Assembly (NCBI GenBank): GCA_028284385.1
Contig: JANQRT010000052.1
Location: 186,001-250,000, forward strand
Length of the DNA: 64,000 nucleotides
From: Opitutaceae bacterium
GTDB taxonomy: Bacteria > Verrucomicrobiota > Verrucomicrobiia > Opitutales > Opitutaceae
Reading direction: 5' to 3'
Part shown: piece after piece, positions 8,084 to 16,823 of the stretch
How the letters are laid out: each line of letters opens with the position of its first letter
Numbering within the stretch: the stretch's first letter is position 1
The notes under the pieces: model-generated
Told to the model about the DNA's origin: nothing
Databases searched by the model: none
What the model saw: the letters and a program-made list of their open reading frames with translations, nothing else
Program-made: the position numbers and the translations under genes

Positions 8084-10864
8084 ATGATGTACGTGGCTTC
8101 CCAAAAGACCTGTGGTCGCATAGGTCGATTACTATCAAAGGCATTTCCATATGCGAAAGAAAACAAGCGTGGAGGAAATCGATTCTCAGCTTCTAGGCTC
8201 TTTCTCTGGTCATCCTATTCAAGGGTTCTATTTTCGGTTTTGTTTCTCGGTATTGCTTCGCAGACCAGGGCGGCGACTCTTGATTTAAGTTGGACTGATA
8301 ATTCGAGCGACGAGTCAGGTTTTAAGATCGAGCGCTCAACCGATGGAACCAATTTCTCCGAAATCACATCGGTGAGTGCCAACATTACCAACTATTCGGA
8401 TACAGGGCTTTCAGATTCCACTCAGTATTGGTATCGAGTGAGAGCCTACAATGGCGCTGGCGATTCTGGTTACACGAACATAGCCAATGCCACCACAACC
8501 GCTACCAATAGCCTGCCAACGATCAGCGACATTAGTAACCAGACGATCGACCAGGACGCGAACACCGGCGCCTTGAATTTCACGATTGGGGATGCCGAGA
8601 CGGCGGTTGGCAGCCTCACGCTTTCGGGAACCTCATCGAACACCTCTCTCGTTCCTAATGGAAACATAGTTTTTGGAGGCAGCGGAGCGAGTCGCACGGT
8701 GACGGTTACTCCTCAGGCCGGAGCTACAGGCACAACTACGATCACAGTAACGGTTAATGACGGCACCGATACGTCTAATGATACTTTCACAGTAACGGTT
8801 AACGCAGTTGGCGGGGGTAACAATGCACCAACGATCAGCGACATTAGCAATCAAACCATCGATGAGGATTCCAATACTGGTGCTTTGAATTTCACGGTTG
8901 GGGATGCCGAGACGGCGGCTGGCAGTCTCACGCTTTCGGGAACCTCATCAAACACCTCCCTCGTTCCAAATGGAAACATCGTTTTCGGCGGTAGTGGAGC
9001 GAGTCGGACAGTAACGGTGACGCCGCTTCCAGATACCGATGGAACGGCGACGATAACTATTACGGTTAACGACGGTACCGATGATACCAGTGACACTTTC
9101 ACGCTTACGGTTACTGATACAGATGCGCCTCCATCTGGAGGAGGCGGTTCCGGTGGTGGTGGCTCCGGCGGTGGCGGAGCTCCAATCGAAAATCGTGTTC
9201 CAACTATCACGGAAATTGAAAATATAACGATCCTCCAGGATACATCGACGGGTGATTTAGGATTCACTATATGGGATGCCGAGACCGCTTCAAAGGAGCT
9301 CATTTTAACAGCGACTTCTTCCAACGAAGTTCTTGTTCCACAGCAGAACATGGTGTTCTCTGGAATTTCTTCTAACCGTAAGATCCACGTTACTCCGGCT
9401 CCTGGAGAGAGCGGCAGCGCCACGATTTCGGTAACTGTAAGTGACGGAGAAGACAGTGTTGCCGAGACCTTTCTTCTGACCGTAACAAAAGAAGCGGTTG
9501 CGCCGGTCATTGTCGTTCAACCAATTGGAGCCAGTGTCCTAGAGGGCGAAGAAGCCTTGTTTACAGTTGTAGCGTCTGGGTATCCAGAACCTACTTACCA
9601 GTGGCAGAAAAACGGGGCTGATATCGCGGGAGCGACTTCCCAGACGTATATTATCGGCACTACGCTTACCGAGGATGAGGGTCTTTACAGTGTTATCGTA
9701 TCTAACTCCGAAGGGACTATTACTAGCTCTGATGCGGAGCTGTTTGTGGACACTCTCGTTATTCTGCAACAGCCTGTAAGCGTGAGTATCTTCGAGGATG
9801 GCACCGCAAGACTATCTGTTGAGGCAATGGGAGACAATCTTACCTATCAGTGGTACATTGGTGAGACTGGAGACACGAGCTCGCCAATTGATGGCGCTAT
9901 TTCGTCGACATACACTACGCCCCCTCTCACTGAAACCACCAGTTTTTGGGTACAAGTGGCTTCAGACAATGGTCAAGTCTTGTCGGTTGAAAGAACGCTG
10001 GACAGCGATGCTGCCACGATATCGATAGGCGAGCAACTTGAACTCCTGAGTAATACTTCTATTAGAGCCGAACTTGCTCCATCAACCAATTCGCTGATCG
10101 CAGGATTCGTAATTAAGGGAGAGGGGAGTAAGCGCATTCTTGTTCGCGGCATCGGACCCTCGATTCCGGATCCCAATATTCAACAGAAATTGGAGGATCC
10201 TGCCATCACTCTATTTGCTCTCAATCAAGGACAGTTCGAAGTCGCAGGTCAGAATGATGATTGGTCCGATGCGGAAAATGCAGCTCTTGTGGAATCAAGC
10301 AGTGCGCAAGTAGGAGCATTTCCACTACAACCAGGCAGTAAGGATGCAGCAATTCTTATAGACCTTCCGGCAGGTAATTACGGAGCTCAGATCAGTGGTG
10401 TCAGTGGCGCTTTAGGCACGGCCCTCGTGGAAATCTATGATGTCGATTCCACTGTATTGTCAGTTCCTAGTAATGTTCTCTCAAATATTTCAACCCGAGG
10501 ACTAGTGGGCCAAGGAAACAATGTCGTTATCGCCGGCTTTGTAGTGACGGGTACTGAATCTAAACGTTTTCTAGTTCGCGCGGTTGGCCCAGAATTGGCG
10601 GACCAAGGCGTAGCCAATTTCTTGGATGATCCGGTAATCGACATCTATAAAAATGGCGTGCTGATTTCCAATAACAATAACTGGAATCATTTTACCGACA
10701 CGATTGCTACCGTTTCAGAGGAGGTTGGAGCGTTTCCAATGACTCCTAGGTCGAAAAGCTCTGCAATGGTGTTGTGGCTTGAGCCAGGCATTTATGGTGC
10801 CGTTGCTGCAAGTGCCAGTGGCTCGACGGGCGAAGCGCTTGTTGAGGTTTACGAGGCTCCCTAG
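8084..10864 (+). CDS. Exported multidomain Fn3/cadherin-like/Ig-repeat protein, paralog 1
   Basis: A large exported protein, about 926 residues from the ATG chosen at 8084; the frame is open upstream to a TTG at 8036, and no ribosome binding site settles the start. Residues about 38-64 form a signal-peptide-like segment ending at a QTRA-A site. Next come a fibronectin type III domain (64-142), two nearly identical cadherin-like modules (143-241 and 247-343), a (GGGGS)-type linker (352-365), a diverged third module (372-468), two Ig-like domains (473-555, 557-646), and two C-terminal repeats of the GFVIKGEGSKR...LVE(I/V)Y type. Role is probably cell-surface or secreted adhesion or binding; no catalytic motif is visible. 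The next gene is a paralog. Confidence 0.82.
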   Translation: MMYVASQKTCGRIGRLLSKAFPYAKENKRGGNRFSASRLFLWSSYSRVLFSVLFLGIASQTRAATLDLSWTDNSSDESGFKIERSTDGTNFSEITSVSANITNYSDTGLSDSTQYWYRVRAYNGAGDSGYTNIANATTTATNSLPTISDISNQTIDQDANTGALNFTIGDAETAVGSLTLSGTSSNTSLVPNGNIVFGGSGASRTVTVTPQAGATGTTTITVTVNDGTDTSNDTFTVTVNAVGGGNNAPTISDISNQTIDEDSNTGALNFTVGDAETAAGSLTLSGTSSNTSLVPNGNIVFGGSGASRTVTVTPLPDTDGTATITITVNDGTDDTSDTFTLTVTDTDAPPSGGGGSGGGGSGGGGAPIENRVPTITEIENITILQDTSTGDLGFTIWDAETASKELILTATSSNEVLVPQQNMVFSGISSNRKIHVTPAPGESGSATISVTVSDGEDSVAETFLLTVTKEAVAPVIVVQPIGASVLEGEEALFTVVASGYPEPTYQWQKNGADIAGATSQTYIIGTTLTEDEGLYSVIVSNSEGTITSSDAELFVDTLVILQQPVSVSIFEDGTARLSVEAMGDNLTYQWYIGETGDTSSPIDGAISSTYTTPPLTETTSFWVQVASDNGQVLSVERTLDSDAATISIGEQLELLSNTSIRAELAPSTNSLIAGFVIKGEGSKRILVRGIGPSIPDPNIQQKLEDPAITLFALNQGQFEVAGQNDDWSDAENAALVESSSAQVGAFPLQPGSKDAAILIDLPAGNYGAQISGVSGALGTALVEIYDVDSTVLSVPSNVLSNISTRGLVGQGNNVVIAGFVVTGTESKRFLVRAVGPELADQGVANFLDDPVIDIYKNGVLISNNNNWNHFTDTIATVSEEVGAFPMTPRSKSSAMVLWLEPGIYGAVAASASGSTGEALVEVYEAP
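8510..9112 (+). repeat. Tandem duplication of a cadherin-like module inside the first repeat protein
   Basis: Two units of about 297 and 291 bp (8510-8806 and 8822-9112) encode nearly the same sequence: PTISDISNQTID(Q/E)D, then SLVPNGNIVFGGSGASRT. The nucleotide identity is high through the middle of each unit, which suggests recent duplication or gene conversion. A third copy in the same protein (about 9197-9487) is strongly diverged. Confidence 0.85.
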
Positions 10865-11382
10865 ATAGCTCTTTTTTAAGTCACGTATTAAACGAACGAA
10901 CACTATAGCCTTCTTGTGCGCGCCGAAAGGCTGCCACAAGGGGGCTTTCCCTTTTGGAAGAACGCCTAGATCGTCACTCGGCAAATTTTTCCTTCCAAAA
11001 CCGTTTCTTCAATTTCGAGAAAATTTCTCTTTTTTAAGTTAATGATTAAGAAGAGGTAAGAGCAGATAGGCCAAAGTGGGCATACCCATTGCTAGGACTG
11101 CTGCATGCTAATTTTTTTCCGTCAGCGCGAGAAACCGAGTTTTGGAGCATGGATGCGCTCCCGCGTTGCGATACTTGGAACTTCGGCAGAAATTTTGGCC
11201 CATGTTCCCTGCTTGGAAGATGCAATTGATAACTCAATTCGCGTCAGAAGGAGCTTCAATCAGACTTTATTAGTTCATTTCTCTGAAAACCGTGTCGTTT
11301 TCTAATCTGTTGCAAGATTTGAACTTTCACGCCTTCGGGTTCTTTTGGACTTTGCAAACCCAAATGGCCTCAACGACTACAG
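10865..11382. other. 518-bp intergenic region between the two repeat-protein genes
   Basis: No supported gene; the short ORFs on both strands lack family-like features. The 13-mer CTCTTTTTTAAGT occurs twice, near 10869-10882 and 11028-11040, each time followed by AT-rich sequence. I see no clear terminator stem. Confidence 0.4.
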
Positions 11383-13866
11383 ATGGCAGTAATTGCTTTC
11401 GGAAACTGTATTCGATATATAATTACTAATTTCTTAGTTTGCACCTTTGTCTCTCAATTATCCTCACTGAGAAGCGGATCAGCAAAGACGTCTCGCTTTA
11501 GTCTTAAATGGATAATCCTTACTGGAGTGATTGTGCAACTGTTCCCAGTTCTTGCACGTTCTGAAACGCTTCGCTTGAGCTGGAAGGATAATTCGTCAAA
11601 CGAATCTGGCTTTAGGATCGAGCGTTCGGTTGATGCATCGAATTTCAGCCAAATCGCGCAAGTCGGACCGAATGTTACCGAGTTTGTAGATACTGGTTTG
11701 TCGCCGTCGACCCAATACTGGTATCGTGTTAGGGCATTCAATAGCGCTGGAAATTCAGGATTCACGAATTTAGCGAACGCATCAACAGAGGAAGCTTCTG
11801 CCACCCCTCCGCCAAGCGATAATCCGCCACCATCACCACCACCGCCTCCATCAGGTGGTGGTTCAGGTTCGGGAGGCGGATCATCGTCAGGTGGCGGTGG
11901 ATCAGGCGGTGGGAGCTCTGGCGGAGGTGCGGCTCCCGTGAATCGGGCCCCTACCATTACCTCACTTAGTGATGTTCAAATCGATCAGGGCGAATCGAGC
12001 GACCTCATTGGTTTCACTATCTGGGACGACGCTACATCCTCAAGAGATCTTGTTGTCGGCGCTTGGTCGTCGGACACCCAATTGGTCCCCAACGATTCCA
12101 TAGATCTCATTGGAAATTTTTCGAATCGAAAGCTGCAAATCACTCCTGTTCCTGGTAGAAATGGAGAGACTGTCATTACAGTTCTGGTCAGCGATGGAGA
12201 AAAAGAAGTGGAAGAAGACTTCAAGCTGCTTGTAAATCAGACTGAATCGCCACCACATATACTGGTCCAGCCACTGGATACGAATGTTTTAATAAACGAG
12301 GAGGCGATCTTGTTTGTCGAGGCTTCAGGTTTACCCGACGTTGTTTATCAGTGGCACAAGGGGGACGAGCCGATAAGCGAAGCTCGATCATCTGAATACA
12401 GAATTGATGACGTTAACGAGGATCACGCTGGCGAATACAAAGTAGTTGTTAGCAATGAATTTGGAGTAGTTGAAAGTTCCATTGCGATTCTTTCTGTGAA
12501 CGCTCCTCCATCCATACTTGCAGAACCTAATGATGTTGTCGCTTTCATTGGGGACGCCGTTTCATTGTCGATAGATGTCGAGGGATCTCCGTCACTTGAA
12601 TACCAATGGTATTTTAATGGTTCTCCTCTTGCTGGAGCAATTCGTTCGATATTTGCGATCCCAAATTCTGCAGCTAAAAATGTAGGTGTTTATAAAGCTA
12701 AAATATCTAACGAGTTTGGAGAAGCATTTAGTCGCGACATCATTTTAGACTTGATGGATCCAATAGAGATTACCGTTCAACCAGAGAGCCAGGACGCCAA
12801 GTACAAGCAGACGGTCGAACTATCGGTTGTTGCCTTAGGAGAGTCGCTCGATTATCAATGGTATCAGGGGGTGAAAGGAGATATTTCTTCCCCTGTTGTT
12901 GGTGCTGTTGGATCGCGACTCGAGATACGAAGCATCGAAACCGACTCCAGCTATTGGGTTCGAGTCTCCAAAAAGAGTCAGTTGGTGGACGAAGGTTTCG
13001 TGTTTGTTGATAGTGAAACGGCTAACTTAATACTCAGAAGCAACGAATCCTGCTTAACCAATATTTCAATACGAGCTGCTATAGACGAGGCAAGCGAATC
13101 AATCATGGCTGGATTCGTGATCACTGGGAGTGGATCTAAGACGGCTCTCATTCGAGCTATTGGGCCGGGTCTAGGAGATCAAGGACTAAACGAGTCTATC
13201 TTGGATCCGCTTTTGACTATCTACCGTCTAGATGTCAGTGGATCGTTTTTTGCCGTTGCCCAGAATGACGATTGGCTGTCTGATGACGTCATCGATGCCA
13301 CAGTAGTTTCCGGAGCTTTTCCGCTTGTCGAGGGTGCGAAGGACTCTGCAGTCCTTGTCAATCTTTTGCCCGGGACCTATGGAGCTCAAGTCACGTGTGG
13401 CGAAAATTCTACAGGCCAGGTTCTAGTGGAGCTGTACGATGTAAGCGAAAGTGTAGGACTCCCAAATACTTGTAGCATATCTAATTTTTCAATACGAAGC
13501 GATGTTCAGGGAGAGTCCAATGCCGTTATCGCAGGTTTCGTCGTTTCGGGCGACGAGCCAAAACGTTTCCTTGTGCGAGCGGTCGGTCCCGAACTATTGA
13601 CTACGGGGGTTGATGATTTCAATGCGAATCCCATGCTCCAAATCTATCGATACGGAGATCTTGTAGCCAGCGTAGACAACTGGAATAGTCTTGGGGGCGA
13701 TATTTCTTCGGTTTCTTCTCGAGTGGGAGCTTTCCCACTGGATCTTGGATCGAAAAGTTCCGCTATCACTATTTGGCTCGAGCCAGGTGTCTATGGAGCG
13801 GTAGCGACTGGTCGCGATGGGGAATCGGGCACTACCTTGGTCGAAGTTTACGACGGTACGCTTTAG
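11383..13866 (+). CDS. Exported multidomain Fn3/Ig-repeat protein, paralog 2
   Basis: This 827-residue protein shares the architecture of the preceding gene. A hydrophobic export segment lies at about 41-58 and the mature part probably begins near ARSETLRLSW. A fibronectin type III domain follows (61-138), then a Pro/Gly/Ser linker (142-183), one cadherin-like module (187-285), three Ig-like domains with the YQW core (289-372, 374-457, 459-551), and two C-terminal GFVITG-type repeats. Relative to paralog 1 it lacks the recently duplicated module pair and has an extra Ig domain. No enzyme signature is visible. The ATG at 11383 has no obvious ribosome binding site, so the start could be slightly different. 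Confidence 0.82.
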   Translation: MAVIAFGNCIRYIITNFLVCTFVSQLSSLRSGSAKTSRFSLKWIILTGVIVQLFPVLARSETLRLSWKDNSSNESGFRIERSVDASNFSQIAQVGPNVTEFVDTGLSPSTQYWYRVRAFNSAGNSGFTNLANASTEEASATPPPSDNPPPSPPPPPSGGGSGSGGGSSSGGGGSGGGSSGGGAAPVNRAPTITSLSDVQIDQGESSDLIGFTIWDDATSSRDLVVGAWSSDTQLVPNDSIDLIGNFSNRKLQITPVPGRNGETVITVLVSDGEKEVEEDFKLLVNQTESPPHILVQPLDTNVLINEEAILFVEASGLPDVVYQWHKGDEPISEARSSEYRIDDVNEDHAGEYKVVVSNEFGVVESSIAILSVNAPPSILAEPNDVVAFIGDAVSLSIDVEGSPSLEYQWYFNGSPLAGAIRSIFAIPNSAAKNVGVYKAKISNEFGEAFSRDIILDLMDPIEITVQPESQDAKYKQTVELSVVALGESLDYQWYQGVKGDISSPVVGAVGSRLEIRSIETDSSYWVRVSKKSQLVDEGFVFVDSETANLILRSNESCLTNISIRAAIDEASESIMAGFVITGSGSKTALIRAIGPGLGDQGLNESILDPLLTIYRLDVSGSFFAVAQNDDWLSDDVIDATVVSGAFPLVEGAKDSAVLVNLLPGTYGAQVTCGENSTGQVLVELYDVSESVGLPNTCSISNFSIRSDVQGESNAVIAGFVVSGDEPKRFLVRAVGPELLTTGVDDFNANPMLQIYRYGDLVASVDNWNSLGGDISSVSSRVGAFPLDLGSKSSAITIWLEPGVYGAVATGRDGESGTTLVEVYDGTL

Positions 13867-13877
13867 TGAGCGTTCCG

Positions 13878-14444
13878 TTAATCGGCCCCTGCTTCTCCTT
13901 CCGCTTGGTACCATTCTCCTTCAGGCAAAATGGCGTGGTTTTCAGGTAGCGGTTTGAGAATATGGTCTTCTTTTCCCTGAGCTCCTTCGCCCGCCCTATG
14001 ACCAGATAGGACCATTATGTATCTCATCTTATCACATCCGGGACCGACCCATCCTCCATTATGCCAAGTATTCGGTTTTAGGATATAGGCTTGGCCAGCC
14101 TTTACATGAAATCCATTCACGTCCTCTAATCTAGGCACTTCGTCAGGATTGCCGGGCTCCCTGCAGAGGGCCATGGGCATGACGTATTCGCCTTCTAGGC
14201 ACACAAACATTTCTTCCGTCTTCAGATGCCGGTCGAATCGGTTTAGGGGTGAGCGGCGCGTCGATTCCAGATAGGATAGTTCAACAATATCGCTTTTTGG
14301 AATATTGAAGATCTCCATTGCTGGCCAGAATTGCGCTTGACGATCTGGATCTCGCTCCGGCCATTCGATTTTTCGAGCAACCTTAGAGAATTCAGGGCTG
14401 TCGAGGTCGAGTATTTTAAGTCGTTTTAGATTAACTTCGCTCAT
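13878..14444 (-). CDS. Cupin protein, ureidoglycolate lyase-like
   Basis: This 188-residue protein has a cupin-type core like that of the ureidoglycolate lyase (AllA) family. The motif FDRHLKTEEMFVCLEGEYV is at about residues 69-87, followed by FHVKAGQAYILKPNTWHNGG, with the histidine and glutamate pattern of a double-stranded beta-helix enzyme. AllA releases urea from ureidoglycolate, but the other purine-breakdown genes are absent, so the substrate is open. It is the last gene of a seven-gene minus-strand operon and starts 32 bp after the SDR stop. Its own stop is 11 bp from the convergent repeat-protein gene. Confidence 0.72.
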   Translation of the reverse strand: MSEVNLKRLKILDLDSPEFSKVARKIEWPERDPDRQAQFWPAMEIFNIPKSDIVELSYLESTRRSPLNRFDRHLKTEEMFVCLEGEYVMPMALCREPGNPDEVPRLEDVNGFHVKAGQAYILKPNTWHNGGWVGPGCDKMRYIMVLSGHRAGEGAQGKEDHILKPLPENHAILPEGEWYQAEGEAGAD

Positions 14445-14476
14445 TTTAAGTTATTTCTAATTAAATTTTGTAACCA

Positions 14477-15235
14477 TTAAGTAACTACATGTCCACCATC
14501 TACAGTTAAGGCGGCTCCTGTGACGAAGGCCGCGTCATCGCTCGCTAGAAAAAGAACGCACTGCGCAATGTCGATTGGTTGGCCTAGTTGTTTGAGTAAA
14601 TAGGTCTCTTTCATCGCTCCCATAATCTCTTCGTTGCCTGCGATTCCGGCGGTCATATTCGTGTAGGTAAAGCCTGGTGACACGGCGTTAACTCGGATGC
14701 CGAATTCAGCTAGGTCCGTCGCCATTGAACGTGTAAGGCCGGGGATAGCTGTTTTACTGGTAACGTACGAACAAAGTCCGGCCAAAGCGATTATGGAAAG
14801 ATCGGAAGCCGTATTAACGATCGCCCCTCCCTTGCCTGAGTCTCGCATGGCTCTCCCTACATGTTTTCCCATCAGCATCATACCCTTGATGTTTACCGCT
14901 AGGGCAGCATCGATCGTTTTTTCTTCGATGTCCAATATAGAGGCATCGCCCGGCGGAAGTATGCCGGCGTGGTTATGCAGAACGTTTATTTCTCCGAGTT
15001 CCTTCGTAGAAGTCTCGACCGCGTGAACCACTTCCTGCTCGATCGTCACATCCACTTTGATAGCAATTGCTCTCCCTCCAGAGTCGTTGATAGAATCCGC
15101 GACGCTCTGCGCGGCATCTCCATCAAGATCGACCACTGCAACACTGGACCCCTCCTTGGCGAAGAGCTCGGCAGTGGCTTTCCCTATTCCGTTTCCCGCT
15201 CCCGTCACCAATGATATTTTATTTTCGAGTCTCAT
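14477..15235 (-). CDS. SDR-family NAD(P)-dependent oxidoreductase
   Basis: A 252-residue classical short-chain dehydrogenase. The cofactor-binding TGAGNGIG is at residues 11-18. DLDG at 37-40 places an Asp at the end of strand 2, favouring NAD over NADP. The catalytic residues are probably Ser144, Tyr157 and Lys161 (SYVTSK), and NHAG at 88-91 replaces the usual NNAG. The C-terminus GAALTVDGGHVVT is typical. It probably oxidises a secondary alcohol in the pathway encoded by this operon; the substrate is unknown. The start is ATG 15233-15235. Confidence 0.88.
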   Translation of the reverse strand: MRLENKISLVTGAGNGIGKATAELFAKEGSSVAVVDLDGDAAQSVADSINDSGGRAIAIKVDVTIEQEVVHAVETSTKELGEINVLHNHAGILPPGDASILDIEEKTIDAALAVNIKGMMLMGKHVGRAMRDSGKGGAIVNTASDLSIIALAGLCSYVTSKTAIPGLTRSMATDLAEFGIRVNAVSPGFTYTNMTAGIAGNEEIMGAMKETYLLKQLGQPIDIAQCVLFLASDDAAFVTGAALTVDGGHVVT

Positions 15236-15286
15236 AATTCTACATTTCTTGTAAGTTTATATTTGGATACGTATTCGAAAATTGAT

Positions 15287-16795
15287 TCAGATTTCGCTGG
15301 GATCCCAATAGCGTTCCGTGATGATTTTCTTTTCGGTATAAAAGTTAACGACTTCCTTTCCCTGGACTTTGACATCGCTGAAAATCGATCCTTTCATGCC
15401 TCCAAAGGGAAGATGGGCCACCGGAGCTGGAATCCCCACATTGATACCTATCATTCCGGCCTGCGCTTCCAGTTTGAATTTCCGGGCATGGTATCCGTTT
15501 TGCGTGTAAATGGAAGCTCCGTTTCCGTATTCATGATCGTTTACAATTTCAATCGCTTCTTCGATCGAATCCGCTTTCATGATACATACTACTGGACCGA
15601 ATATCTCCGTTTTATGAATCGTCATATTCGGAGTCACCTCATTGAAGATGGTCGGAGCAATAAAGTGGCCGTTCGAGCAACGATCCGGACTTTCAAGATT
15701 TCGGCCATCCACCAGCAAATTGGCTCCTTCGTTTACACCCTGCTCTATGAGATCGAGGATACGCTGTTTTGCTTTTGCCGATACGACCGGTCCCATTACG
15801 AGAGGGTCGTTTGCGAATTGGGGATCCAGCGGGTCTCCCATTCGCACTTCTGTGGCTGCTTGTACGAACTTTTCGGTTACAAGGTTGTAAGTCTCCTCGC
15901 CAACCCCTACTAGCACAGATGACGCCATGCATCGCTGGCCGGCGCAACCGAAACAAGAGGTAAGCATGTTGGCAATCATAGCGTCGATATTCGCATCCGG
16001 CATGGCAACAAGATGATTCTTAGCGCCTCCCAGAGCCTGGAATCGTTTCCCGTTGGTGGCGCAGGTCGATGCAACATGCCTTGCTGTAGTCGATGAACCA
16101 ACGATGGAAACTCCGACCACTTTCGGATGAGCCATGAAAGCTTCACCTACGACTCTGTCTCCGTTTACTAGATTAAAAACTCCCGGAGGGAACCCCGACT
16201 CGTCGATCAATTCGGCCACCATTTGCATAGTCATAGGAACTTGTTCAGATGGCTTGATCACGAAGGTGTTGCCAGAAGCCAATGCGTAAGGAAGGAACCA
16301 GAACGGAACCATCCCCGGGAAATTGAATGGGGCAATCATGCAGAAGACGCCTAGCGGAAGGTGCAGGACTTCACCGTCAATTCCTCCTCCTGCTCCGATC
16401 AATTTGTCCCCTTGTTGCAGAATAGGCATGCCGCATGCCGCTTGACAGTTCTCATGCATACGCTTGACCTCAGCCATCGAGTCGGGGAGGGATTTTCCTA
16501 GCTCCTCGGCAATCGCTCTGGCGATCCGATTTTCATTCTCGTTTATGAGGTGAGCGAGCTTGAAAAGCGGCTGCACTCGTCTCGATGCGGCGACTACGCT
16601 CCAGGACTTGAATGCTTCGTGAGCGACATCAACAGCTCGATTCGCTTCGGTTTCTATCGATAGCGGGACTTGAGCGAAAACCTCGCCAGTGCTTGGATTT
16701 TCAACAGCCAGCATGGAATGATGTTCAGGATCAATCCATTTTCCGGATACGTAATTACGAGCAGTTTTAAGGTTAGTTTCGATTTCGGCTTTCAT
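15287..16795 (-). CDS. mmsA: CoA-acylating methylmalonate-semialdehyde dehydrogenase
   Basis: This 502-residue aldehyde dehydrogenase is of the MmsA/IolA type. It converts (methyl)malonate semialdehyde plus CoA and NAD to propionyl- or acetyl-CoA and CO2. PFNFPGMVPFWFLPYALASG (156-175) and FGCAGQRCMA (282-291) are distinctive of this subgroup, with Cys289 as the expected nucleophile. The usual catalytic Glu of other ALDHs is absent from the ALGGAKNH segment (254-261), as in MmsA. In the operon it is the likely exit step to central metabolism, which suggests the pathway yields a malonate-semialdehyde-type product. Confidence 0.92.
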   Translation of the reverse strand: MKAEIETNLKTARNYVSGKWIDPEHHSMLAVENPSTGEVFAQVPLSIETEANRAVDVAHEAFKSWSVVAASRRVQPLFKLAHLINENENRIARAIAEELGKSLPDSMAEVKRMHENCQAACGMPILQQGDKLIGAGGGIDGEVLHLPLGVFCMIAPFNFPGMVPFWFLPYALASGNTFVIKPSEQVPMTMQMVAELIDESGFPPGVFNLVNGDRVVGEAFMAHPKVVGVSIVGSSTTARHVASTCATNGKRFQALGGAKNHLVAMPDANIDAMIANMLTSCFGCAGQRCMASSVLVGVGEETYNLVTEKFVQAATEVRMGDPLDPQFANDPLVMGPVVSAKAKQRILDLIEQGVNEGANLLVDGRNLESPDRCSNGHFIAPTIFNEVTPNMTIHKTEIFGPVVCIMKADSIEEAIEIVNDHEYGNGASIYTQNGYHARKFKLEAQAGMIGINVGIPAPVAHLPFGGMKGSIFSDVKVQGKEVVNFYTEKKIITERYWDPSEI

Positions 16796-16823
16796 GTTTC
16801 GACTCGATGGATAGCAAACTAGT

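Noticed and set aside
7840..8196. 118-residue plus-strand ORF before the first repeat protein
   Set aside because: Starts with TTG, no ribosome binding site, no family-like pattern, and overlaps the upstream end of the real gene in another frame.
8151..8290. ATG with basic N-terminus (MRKKTSVEE) as start of the first repeat protein, implying a frameshift
   Set aside because: This frame stops after about 45 codons, and the main frame has its own hydrophobic export segment, so a frameshift is not needed.
8851..9510. 219-residue minus-strand ORF with Pro-rich repeats
   Set aside because: It is the reverse of the Gly/Ser linker and repeat modules of the exported protein; composition explains the open frame.
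11454..11957. 167-residue minus-strand ORF, very Pro-rich
   Set aside because: Shadow of the Gly/Ser/Pro linker of the second repeat protein.
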